Source: an uncultured Eubacterium sp. (GTDB lineage Bacteria; Bacillota; Clostridia; Peptostreptococcales; Anaerovoracaceae). Taken from it: DNA of 64,000 nucleotides. Location of the stretch: assembly GCA_946555345.1 (NCBI GenBank), contig CAMNSS010000001.1, forward strand, positions 124,001 to 188,000, in the 5' to 3' direction. This document shows positions 56,852 to 64,000 of this stretch, piece after piece. Under the pieces are notes generated by a model, which ran no database searches, was not told where the DNA came from, and worked only from the letters and a program-made list of their open reading frames with translations. The position numbers were made by a program, and so were the translations under genes. How positions within the stretch are numbered: position 1 is the stretch's first letter; each line of letters starts with the position of its first letter.

Positions 56852-57781
56852 ATGGCAATTCATAACAAGTCCCACAATAACCATGCCCTTATGGCACTTA
56901 ACAAATCGAGAAAAGATAAAACATTAAGGCATAAAACTGCGAAAGATTTTGATATACTAGATAAGGTAAAAATATCTATAAACATAATGGATTGTACCGA
57001 ATTTTTAAAGTCATTGCCTGATGAGTCAGTCCAACTCATTTGCATTGACCCGCCTTATAACTTGGAACTTGCTGGCTGGGATATTTATGATAATTATATT
57101 GAATGGGCGGCATTATGGTTAGACGAAGCATATAGAGTATTGTCCAAAAATGGAAATATGGTAATTTTTGGAGGCATTCAATTCAGGGACGTTAAGTCAG
57201 GGGACTTGATTGACATTATTCAATATGTAAGGCATGAAACAAGGTTTAAACTTATTAATACAATTATTTGGTATTATAAAAACGGTATGTCTGCACACAG
57301 ATATTTTGCGAATAGACATGAGGAAGTTATTTGGTTAGCGAAAGCTAATGATTATTATTTTGATTTGGATTCTGTTAGGATTCCGTATCCTGAAGAAGAT
57401 TTAAAGAATGCACTAAAAGATAAAAGATTGAATCCCGAAAATACAATGAAAGGGAAAAATCCAACAAATGTATGGCAAATAGGAAGATTAAATGGAAATA
57501 GCAAAGAGCGAGTAGGACACCCCACACAAAAGCCCGTAGAGATAATAGAACGTTTTGTCAAAGCGCTTTCCTATCCAGGTTCTACAGTTCTTGACTTTTT
57601 TGCAGGAAGTGGCACAACGGGAAGGGTTTGTATAACTGAGGGCAGACATTGTTTGATGTGTGATAACAACGAAGATTTAAAATTATATTTTAATAAACAT
57701 CTTGAGTTAATGGAAATCCTTGGGCAAAAAACAGAGTATATTTCCATCGAAGATATAGATAATTTTTTTAAAATGGATTAA
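56852..57781 (+). CDS. RsrI-type beta-class N6-adenine DNA methyltransferase, predicted GAATTC
   Basis: 309 residues. The catalytic DPPYNL motif (IV) near 67 precedes the SAM-binding motif FFAGSGTTGR near 249, the order of beta-class enzymes. Blocks NGMSAHRYFANRHEEVIW, KDKRLNPE, GKNPTNVWQIGRLNGNS and VGHPTQKPVEIIERFVKAL closely follow what I recall of M.RsrI, not M.EcoRI. It should methylate adenine in GAATTC and protect the host from the endonuclease encoded 29 bases downstream. Codon use is AT-rich compared with neighbours, which suggests transfer. A strong AAAGGAG precedes the start. Confidence 0.88.
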   Translation: MAIHNKSHNNHALMALNKSRKDKTLRHKTAKDFDILDKVKISINIMDCTEFLKSLPDESVQLICIDPPYNLELAGWDIYDNYIEWAALWLDEAYRVLSKNGNMVIFGGIQFRDVKSGDLIDIIQYVRHETRFKLINTIIWYYKNGMSAHRYFANRHEEVIWLAKANDYYFDLDSVRIPYPEEDLKNALKDKRLNPENTMKGKNPTNVWQIGRLNGNSKERVGHPTQKPVEIIERFVKALSYPGSTVLDFFAGSGTTGRVCITEGRHCLMCDNNEDLKLYFNKHLELMEILGQKTEYISIEDIDNFFKMD

Positions 57782-57810
57782 CGATTTAGTGGATAGGAGT
57801 TGAAGGCGAT

Positions 57811-58644
57811 ATGAAAAAAGGACAATCAAATAGATTAACAGAACAACAGAAAGAAGGGCAAGGACCTTTAACAATTTTTCACGAAGATGCAAAAATACAC
57901 GATAAGGAAGTATATAATACGTCTATTGCAGTTATGTCAAGATTAAAAGAAGAGTTTCCAAGATTGACTTTTCGATATAGAAAAGACCTTGCAAAAAAGG
58001 AAATTAACGAGGCATTGCAGAAAGTGGATCAGTATCTTGGACAAACCCTTTTCATTGAGAATGCCCGCATAATTCCAGATGGTGGATTGATTGAAGTAAA
58101 AGACGATAACGGCAACTGGCGGGTAATAATGGTATCAGAAGCAAAGCACCAGGGAAAAGATATTGAAAATATATGCAATGGTGTCCTTGTTGGAAAGAAT
58201 AAAGACCAAGACCTCATGGTAGCTGGGAATGCAATAGAAAGGGCTCATAAAAATATAAGCGAAATAGCCAATTATATGCTGGCTGAATGCTATTTCCCTT
58301 ATGTGTTGTTTTTAGAGGGTTCTAACTTTTTGACACAAGATGTTACAATTAAAAGGCCTGACGGCAGGGAGGTAACATTAACTTACAATAATGGAGCGCT
58401 TAATCGGCTAGACAGGCTTACAGCCTCAAATTACGGAATGCCAATCAATACAAACCTATGTGCAAATAGATTTGTGCAATGCAATGGTTTAACTATAATG
58501 TTGCAAGCAGCTTCAATTTATACCAAAGGAGAAGGCGGGCATTGGAATGACGGTGATATGATTGAAATTATGCTTGAAATCTCACGAACAGCTCTAAAAA
58601 TATTGGGATCTGACTTATTTAATCAACTTACTATTTCCGAATAA
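57811..58644 (+). CDS. EcoRI-family type II restriction endonuclease, predicted GAATTC
   Basis: 277 residues, the EcoRI length. It is clearly homologous by eye along its whole length: QSNRLTEQ, SEAKHQGKDIEN, AGNAIERAHKNISEIAN, LFLEGSNFLT and LNRLDRLTASNYGMPIN match EcoRI almost word for word. The catalytic set PDGG, EVK and EAK (D90, E110, K112 here) corresponds to EcoRI D91, E111 and K113. The sequence-reading E143-R144 and R199 are kept. It should cut GAATTC after the G. It follows the methylase gene, and is AT-rich. No frameshift or missing key residue is seen. Confidence 0.93.
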   Translation: MKKGQSNRLTEQQKEGQGPLTIFHEDAKIHDKEVYNTSIAVMSRLKEEFPRLTFRYRKDLAKKEINEALQKVDQYLGQTLFIENARIIPDGGLIEVKDDNGNWRVIMVSEAKHQGKDIENICNGVLVGKNKDQDLMVAGNAIERAHKNISEIANYMLAECYFPYVLFLEGSNFLTQDVTIKRPDGREVTLTYNNGALNRLDRLTASNYGMPINTNLCANRFVQCNGLTIMLQAASIYTKGEGGHWNDGDMIEIMLEISRTALKILGSDLFNQLTISE

Positions 58645-58670
58645 GTATTCATACATATCTGGATCATATA

Positions 58671-58699
58671 AAAACATCGTAGCAATGCGGTGTTTTTTT
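58671..58699 (+). terminator. Terminator of the restriction endonuclease gene
   Basis: AAAACATCG pairs with CGGTGTTTT (one G-T pair) around 8 bases, followed by a run of T. It starts about 26 bases after the stop. Confidence 0.75.
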
Positions 58700-59024
58700 G
58701 CAGTATATTTACAATTTAATACAGAATTGTAAATTAGCATAAATATTTTGTAAAGTCTTTTATATTAACAAAGCCTGATTTTAGCAGAATAGCGGAGAAT
58801 TTAGATTTGTTCTGTAGAAAGCATTGTTTAGAATGGAATAAGAGTGTATTTCAAATAGTCACTGAATAATCGGGAACATCGTAAACTTCTTTATTAAAAA
58901 GAAATCAAATGAATATATTGTATAACGCAAATCAAATACAATATAACATTATCACATTAAAGCGTAACCACGTCAGAGAGTTGCTAATTTTCAAAAAATA
59001 GTGGCAGTTTCACCGTATTTTAGG

Positions 59025-59071
59025 TATAATTGAAGGACAAATCAAAACGTGATAATAAAATCAAAATGTGA
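59025..59071 (+). promoter_or_regulatory. Candidate hut promoter and direct-repeat operator
   Basis: TATAAT at 59025-59030 has no clear -35. Just after it, ATCAAAACGTGA (59041-59052) and ATCAAAATGTGA (59060-59071) form a 12-base direct repeat spaced 19 bases. This could be a regulator site, but no regulator gene is in the window. Confidence 0.35.
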
Positions 59072-59141
59072 AATGAAATATAAAAAATAATATTCCGTAA
59101 CGGCATATTTTGAAATTTTTTATAAGAAAAGGAGATACGGC

Positions 59142-60668
59142 ATGGCGATCATGATCAACGGAAAGACGCTTACAGTTGAAGAAGTGATAATGGTTTGCAA
59201 ATACGGCGAACAGGTTGGTATCACGGAAGATGCCCAGAGAGCCGTGAAAAAAGCACGGGATTACGTGGAATGGAAGCTGGACGAAGGCGCGGTCATTTAC
59301 GGGTTGACGACCGGGTTTGGAAAATTTTCAGATACGTTCGTGTCCAGGGAAGAAACAGCGGAATTACAGAGAAACCTTATCATAAGCCATACTTGCGCGA
59401 TGGGCGAGCCTTTGCCAAAGCATGTCGTGCGGGCGATCATGCTCTTGCGTTGCAACGCCCTTGCCAGGGGAAATTCCGGGATTAGGCCGAGTACGTTAAA
59501 AACTTTAATGGATATGCTGAATAAAGGCGTTCACCCGCAAATTCCCGAAAAAGGGTCGCTGGGAGCAAGCGGTGATTTAGCGCCGCTTTCCCATATGGTA
59601 TTGACTATGATCGGCGAAGGGGAAGCGGAATACCAAGGAACGGTTATGCCAGCAAAAATGGCAATGGAAAAAGCCGGAATTTCAACGATAGAACTAGCGG
59701 CCAAGGAAGGCTTGGCGCTCATCAACGGGACGCAGGTGATGACGGCGATCGGCATCAATGCCCTGTACGATGCGATCAATCTTGCCAAGACCGCAGATAT
59801 CGCGGCGGCTATGACGGCGGAAGCGCTGCATGGCATCAGGAAGGCTTATGATTTAAAAGTACATGCGGCAAGGGGACACCAAGGGCAGATCGATACGGCG
59901 AGGAATATGCGAAAGCTCCTAAAAGGAAGCAAAAACGTCCGCAATGTAAATCCAAATAAAGTGCAAGACCCGTATTCCCTAAGATGCGTGCCGCAGGTGC
60001 ATGGCGCATCGAGGGATGCGATCAAATACGTATACGATGCAGTATCGAGGGAAATCAATGCGGTAACGGACAATCCGCTGATTTTCCCGGATCAGGACGA
60101 GGTAATTTCCGGCGGGAATTTCCACGGGCAACCAATGGCGCTGGCCTTTGATTTCCTGAAACTGGCAACGGCTGAGCTTGCGAACATTTCCGAGCGGAGG
60201 AGCGAGCGGCTGATCAACCCGCAGCTTTCCGAAGGGCTTGCGCCGTTTCTCACCAAGTATGGCGGCGTTTGCTCTGGTTTTATGATCGCCCAGTATGCGG
60301 CGGCGTCCATGGTATCCGAAAACAAAATATATGCGCACCCGGCCTCTGTGGATTCCATTCCATCTTCGGGAAACCAGGAGGATCACGTCAGCATGGGAAC
60401 GACAGCGGCGAGGACGGCAGCGTTGATCGTCGATAATGTGCAAAAGGTGCTGGGGATCGAACTTTTCGCAGCGTCACAGGCGATCTGGCTTCGGGGGGAG
60501 AAAGGCCTTGCGACAGCAACCCAGGCTGTCTATGATCGTATCAGGGAATCGGTAGATCCGATAGAGCGGGATGTGGTCATGCATTTTGAACTGAAAAAAT
60601 TTGACGAAATGATAAAATCGAATGAAATCGTTGACCTCGTGGAATCGGTCATTGGTTTACTAAAATAG
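59142..60668 (+). CDS. hutH: Histidine ammonia-lyase
   Basis: 508 residues. The ASG tripeptide that forms the MIO cofactor is in GSLGASGDLAPLSHM near 143. The catalytic tyrosine region is YGLTTGFGKFSDT. It converts histidine to urocanate and ammonia. AAAAGGAG lies 7 bases before the ATG. The hutU gene follows after 12 bases. Confidence 0.96.
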   Translation: MAIMINGKTLTVEEVIMVCKYGEQVGITEDAQRAVKKARDYVEWKLDEGAVIYGLTTGFGKFSDTFVSREETAELQRNLIISHTCAMGEPLPKHVVRAIMLLRCNALARGNSGIRPSTLKTLMDMLNKGVHPQIPEKGSLGASGDLAPLSHMVLTMIGEGEAEYQGTVMPAKMAMEKAGISTIELAAKEGLALINGTQVMTAIGINALYDAINLAKTADIAAAMTAEALHGIRKAYDLKVHAARGHQGQIDTARNMRKLLKGSKNVRNVNPNKVQDPYSLRCVPQVHGASRDAIKYVYDAVSREINAVTDNPLIFPDQDEVISGGNFHGQPMALAFDFLKLATAELANISERRSERLINPQLSEGLAPFLTKYGGVCSGFMIAQYAAASMVSENKIYAHPASVDSIPSSGNQEDHVSMGTTAARTAALIVDNVQKVLGIELFAASQAIWLRGEKGLATATQAVYDRIRESVDPIERDVVMHFELKKFDEMIKSNEIVDLVESVIGLLK

Positions 60669-60680
60669 GAGGAGAGGAAT

Positions 60681-62705
60681 ATGTTAGACAATAAAACGAT
60701 TTTCGACGCCATGACGATCAAGCTGGACGACGAACTCCCAGCATATCCGCAGTTTGTCAAAGGCATAAGAAGAGCGCCGGACAGGGGATTCCGGCTTACC
60801 AAAGAACAGACGAAAATCGCCTTAAAGAACGCTTTGCGGTATGTGCCGGAAAGCTTGCATGAAACGCTTGCGCCTGAATTTATGGAAGAGCTGAAAACGT
60901 ATGGCAGGATCTATGCTTACCGCTACCGGCCGGAAGGGCGCATCTATGGAAAGCCGATTATGGAGTACAAGGGTAAATGCCTTGAAGGCAAAGCGTTTCA
61001 GGTGATGATCGACAACAACCTGGATTTTGAAATCGCACTCTATCCGTATGAGCTGGTTACGTACGGTGAAACGGGACAGCCTTGCCAGAACTGGCTGCAA
61101 TACAGGCTAATCAAAAAATATTTGGAAGAATTGACGCAGGAACAGACGCTGGTAATCGAATCAGGGCATCCGCTGGGATTGTTCCCGTCTAAGCCGGAAG
61201 CGCCGCGGGTTATCATCACGAATGCATTGATGGTCGGGATGTTTGATAACCTGGACGACTGGGAAATTGCAGAGGAAATGGGCGTTGCCAACTACGGGCA
61301 GATGACGGCGGGCGGCTGGATGTACATAGGGCCGCAGGGAATCGTCCACGGCACGTTTAACACGATATTGAACGCAGGGAGGAAATACCTGGGCATACCG
61401 GAGCAGGGGGATTTATCTGGGTATACCTTCGTATCATCAGGGCTTGGCGGCATGAGCGGCGCACAGCCAAAAGCCGCCAACATCGCAAATGCTGTCGGCA
61501 TTTTTGCAGAGGTGGACAGATCCCGAATCGAGACGAGGCATAAACAGGGCTGGGTTGATGTGATCTGTGAGGATCTCAATGAAGTGTTTCGGCTGGCGAG
61601 CGAAAAGCTGGCTGCAGAAGAGAGCGTTTCTATTGCATATTGGGGAAATATCGTGGACTTGCTGGAGACGGCAGTAGAGCGGAATTTTCATATCGACCTC
61701 CTGTCGGACCAGACTTCCTGCCACAACGTATATAACGGCGGATATTGCCCGGTGGGGCTGACCTTCCAGAAGAGGACGGAAATGCTCCATAAGGACAGGA
61801 CGATGTTCCGCGAGATGGTGGATCACTCGCTCAGAAGGCATTACGAGGCGATCAAGACGCTGACCGGGCGGGGGACGTACTTCTTCGATTATGGTAATTC
61901 CTTCATGAAGGCGATGTATGACGCTGGCGTAAAGGAGATTTCAAAGAACGGGCATGACGAAAAGGACGGGTTCATATGGCCGTCCTACGTCGAGGACATT
62001 ATGGGGCCGATGCTGTTCGATTATGGATACGGCCCGTTCCGCTGGGTATGCCTTTCCGGCAATCCGGCGGATCTGGATGCGACGGATCAGGCTGCGATGG
62101 ACTGCATCGATCCAGGCAGGCGGTTCCAGGACCGGGATAACTGGGTCTGGATCAGGGATGCGAAGAAAAACAAAATGGTGGTCGGGACGCAGGCGAGGAT
62201 TCTCTACCAGGATGCCGAAGGCCGGGTGCGGATTGCACTCAAATTTAATGAGCTGGTACGGAAGGGAAAAATCGGGCCGGTGATGCTGGGAAGGGATCAT
62301 CACGATGTGAGCGGCACGGATTCCCCATTCCGGGAAACAGCGAATATCAAAGATGGCAGCAACGTGATGGCGGACATGGCGACGCAGTGCTTTGCAGGAA
62401 ATGCAGCAAGGGGCATGAGCTTGTGCGCTTTGCATAACGGCGGCGGCGTAGGCATCGGCAAAGCGATCAACGGCGGGTTCGGCCTTGTGCTGGATGGAAG
62501 CGGGCGCGTTGACAATATCATCAAATCGGCGATGATGTGGGATGTCATGGGCGGCGTTGCCAGGAGGAACTGGGCGAGAAACGAAAATGCGTTGCAGACG
62601 TCCGTGGCGTACAACAACAATTATCAGGGAGCGGGGCATATCACCATCCCGTTCGTGGCGGACGATGCGTTGGTAGAGCAGACCGTTTCAAAATTTGTCA
62701 AATAG
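60681..62705 (+). CDS. hutU: Urocanate hydratase
   Basis: 674 residues. This is the longer form, in contrast to the ~555-residue Bacillus HutU. The NAD-binding stretch is SSGLGGMSGAQPK, and DQTSCHNVYNGGYCPVG carries the conserved cysteine. It converts urocanate to imidazolonepropionate using NAD as electrophile. TAGGAGGAG precedes the ATG, 12 bases after hutH. The C-terminus is rich in Gly and Asn and intact (NAARGMSLCALHNGGGVGIG). Confidence 0.93.
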   Translation: MLDNKTIFDAMTIKLDDELPAYPQFVKGIRRAPDRGFRLTKEQTKIALKNALRYVPESLHETLAPEFMEELKTYGRIYAYRYRPEGRIYGKPIMEYKGKCLEGKAFQVMIDNNLDFEIALYPYELVTYGETGQPCQNWLQYRLIKKYLEELTQEQTLVIESGHPLGLFPSKPEAPRVIITNALMVGMFDNLDDWEIAEEMGVANYGQMTAGGWMYIGPQGIVHGTFNTILNAGRKYLGIPEQGDLSGYTFVSSGLGGMSGAQPKAANIANAVGIFAEVDRSRIETRHKQGWVDVICEDLNEVFRLASEKLAAEESVSIAYWGNIVDLLETAVERNFHIDLLSDQTSCHNVYNGGYCPVGLTFQKRTEMLHKDRTMFREMVDHSLRRHYEAIKTLTGRGTYFFDYGNSFMKAMYDAGVKEISKNGHDEKDGFIWPSYVEDIMGPMLFDYGYGPFRWVCLSGNPADLDATDQAAMDCIDPGRRFQDRDNWVWIRDAKKNKMVVGTQARILYQDAEGRVRIALKFNELVRKGKIGPVMLGRDHHDVSGTDSPFRETANIKDGSNVMADMATQCFAGNAARGMSLCALHNGGGVGIGKAINGGFGLVLDGSGRVDNIIKSAMMWDVMGGVARRNWARNENALQTSVAYNNNYQGAGHITIPFVADDALVEQTVSKFVK

Positions 62706-62793
62706 GGTAACGCCATGCAAATGATAATACCGTTTAAATGGTAACGCCACGCAGGACGGCTGCATCATTCAAATGGCAAAGGAAGGGATTTAT

Positions 62794-64000
62794 ATGAAAT
62801 TATTAATTAAAAATATCGGCTGCCTGCAAACACCGACAGGCAGTTACAGCCATAAGGGCAGCAAGCAGGGGAAAAATACGAAGCTTTATGATGCGGCGAT
62901 TTCAGTAAACGACGGCATCATCAAGGAAATTACCGAAAATGGAAAACTTCCTGAAGGTTCTTTTGACCGGGAAATCGATGCGGAAGGAAAACTCGTGACG
63001 CCTGGCTTGGTGGACGGGCATACGCATCTGGTCTTTGGCGGATATCGGCAGAATGAAATTCCGATGAAGCTGGCAGGCGCAGGATATTTGGATATTCTCA
63101 GGGCAGGCGGCGGGATCTTGGATACGGTCCGCAAAACGCGGGATGCATCTTTTGAAACGCTTTATGAAAAGAGTGCGGCGTTTCTCGATGAAATGATACA
63201 GATAGGTGTTACGGCTTGTGAAGTGAAAAGCGGGTACGGCCTTGATAAGGAAAACGAAATAAAAATGCTGGAAGTCATCAAGGCGCTGGGGGAAAAACAC
63301 GCCATGGACGTTGTGCCGACTTTTATGGGCGCACATGCTGTGCCGCCGGAATTTGAAGGGCAAAGCGATGCATACATAGAAATGCTCTGCCAGGAAGTGA
63401 TTCCGGAAGTTCGCAAACGCGGACTTGCTGAATTTTGCGATGTTTTTTGCGAGGATTCCGTCTTTACTGCGGAGCAGAGCAGGCGTTACCTGGAAGCCGC
63501 CCGTAATGCGGGGTTTGACCTCAAGATCCATGCGGATGAAATTGAAGATATCGGTGGTTCAAGCCTGGCGGGGGAAATGGAAGCTATTTCAGCGGAGCAT
63601 TTGATCGCAATCGGAGCAGAAGGGATGAAGGCGATGGCGAAGGGCGGCACGACTGCGATGCTGCTCCCTGCGACTTCGTTTTACCTGGGCAAGGATTATG
63701 CGCCTGCACGTTCCATGATAGAAGCGGGCATTCCTGTGGCGATTGCCAGCGATTTTAATCCGGGCTCATGCCCGTCGCTGAATTTGCAGTTTGCCATCAA
63801 TCTGGGATATCTGCGCTACAGGATGACGCCGGAGGAAATCTTGACGGCAGTTACCATCAATCCGGCTTGCGCCATCGACAGGGGCGATCTGATCGGCACG
63901 CTGGAGGTCGGCAAACGGGCTGATTTGGTCGTTTGGAACGCACCGGATTTTGAAATGTTATGCTACAGGTTTGGATCGAATTTAGCAAATCGGGTTATCA
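62794..64000 (+). CDS. hutI: Imidazolonepropionase, 3' end outside window
   Basis: The first 402 codons are seen and no stop is met. The metal HxH is in VDGHTHLVFGG near 75. Further ligands are in PTFMGAHAVP, KIHADEIED and IASDFNPGS. It opens imidazolonepropionate to formiminoglutamate. AAGGAAGGG precedes the ATG. An 88-base gap to hutU holds two copies of GGTAACGCCA. A glutamate formimidoyltransferase may follow outside the window. Confidence 0.93.
   Translation, partial: MKLLIKNIGCLQTPTGSYSHKGSKQGKNTKLYDAAISVNDGIIKEITENGKLPEGSFDREIDAEGKLVTPGLVDGHTHLVFGGYRQNEIPMKLAGAGYLDILRAGGGILDTVRKTRDASFETLYEKSAAFLDEMIQIGVTACEVKSGYGLDKENEIKMLEVIKALGEKHAMDVVPTFMGAHAVPPEFEGQSDAYIEMLCQEVIPEVRKRGLAEFCDVFCEDSVFTAEQSRRYLEAARNAGFDLKIHADEIEDIGGSSLAGEMEAISAEHLIAIGAEGMKAMAKGGTTAMLLPATSFYLGKDYAPARSMIEAGIPVAIASDFNPGSCPSLNLQFAINLGYLRYRMTPEEILTAVTINPACAIDRGDLIGTLEVGKRADLVVWNAPDFEMLCYRFGSNLANRVI

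Larger units (their letters stand above)
58645..59141. other. AT-rich intergenic region between the R-M pair and hutH
   Basis: About 500 bases with no gene. It includes the terminator of the endonuclease gene, a 10-bp inverted repeat ATTTACAATT / AATTGTAAAT (58707-58734), a candidate hut promoter (TATAAT 59025-59030), and a direct repeat (59041-59071). Confidence 0.6.

Overview
The window spans a chromosomal replication origin of a low-to-medium GC, Gram-positive-type anaerobe, most likely of the class Clostridia. Evidence: the origin-proximal order gyrA-gyrB-recF-dnaN-dnaA / rpmH-rnpA-yidD-yidC-jag-mnmE-mnmG-rsmG-noc-soj-parB, a DnaD-family primosomal protein, a yybS-gdpP-rplI-dnaB operon, a short YidC, ferredoxin-type oxidoreductases and amino-acid catabolism genes. 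An amino-acid-fermenting clostridium is an inference; I cannot name a genus from sequence alone.

Layout. 1-7 kb: purB, then a hydantoinase / carbamoylase / alanine racemase / DUF4177 group. 7-17 kb: FapA with a CheY-like regulator, an SDR, DUF4180, a DMT permease, orphan Ank and SUFU-like small genes, tRNA-Leu(UAG) with a duplicated 5' end, and a SulP transporter. 17-27 kb: a leftward replication operon (yybS, GdpP-like, rplI, dnaB, dnaD) ending in a very long coiled-coil M23 peptidase, followed upstream by rpsF-ssb-rpsR. 27-36.5 kb: cell-envelope and hypothetical genes, a ferredoxin-type aldo/keto reductase, a nucleotidyltransferase, a degenerate shikimate-kinase-like protein, PAP2, PlsC and two secreted proteins with matching promoters. 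36.6-46.2 kb: trpS, gyrA, gyrB, recF, dnaN, dnaA, all leftward. oriC elements flank dnaA. 46.5-56.7 kb: the rightward rpmH-to-parB arm with two parS sites and a SprT-like gene. 56.8-58.6 kb: an AT-rich EcoRI/RsrI-type restriction-modification pair. 59.1 kb to the end: hutH-hutU-hutI for histidine degradation, hutI cut by the window edge.

How it works together. The core is replication initiation (DnaA, DnaB, DnaD-type loader protein, SSB, gyrase, RecF, DnaN), origin segregation (Soj, ParB, Noc, parS), tRNA modification (MnmE/G) and membrane protein insertion (YidC/Jag). The flanks hold accessory catabolism (hydantoins or dihydropyrimidines, histidine), envelope enzymes and the restriction system.

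Most notable: (1) an EcoRI-family endonuclease paired with an RsrI-type rather than an EcoRI-type methylase, sitting beside parB; (2) a DnaD protein fused to the zinc-ribbon N-terminus of a DnaC-type helicase loader whose ATPase domain is absent, with the next gene starting out of frame inside it; (3) a structured ~150-nt insert flanked by two copies of the tRNA-Leu 5' end; (4) a shikimate-kinase relative without a P-loop; (5) two secreted-protein genes with matching promoter and signal-peptide regions; (6) degenerate tandem repeats in many of the intergenic gaps. I found no CRISPR array, insertion sequence, prophage or rRNA operon.
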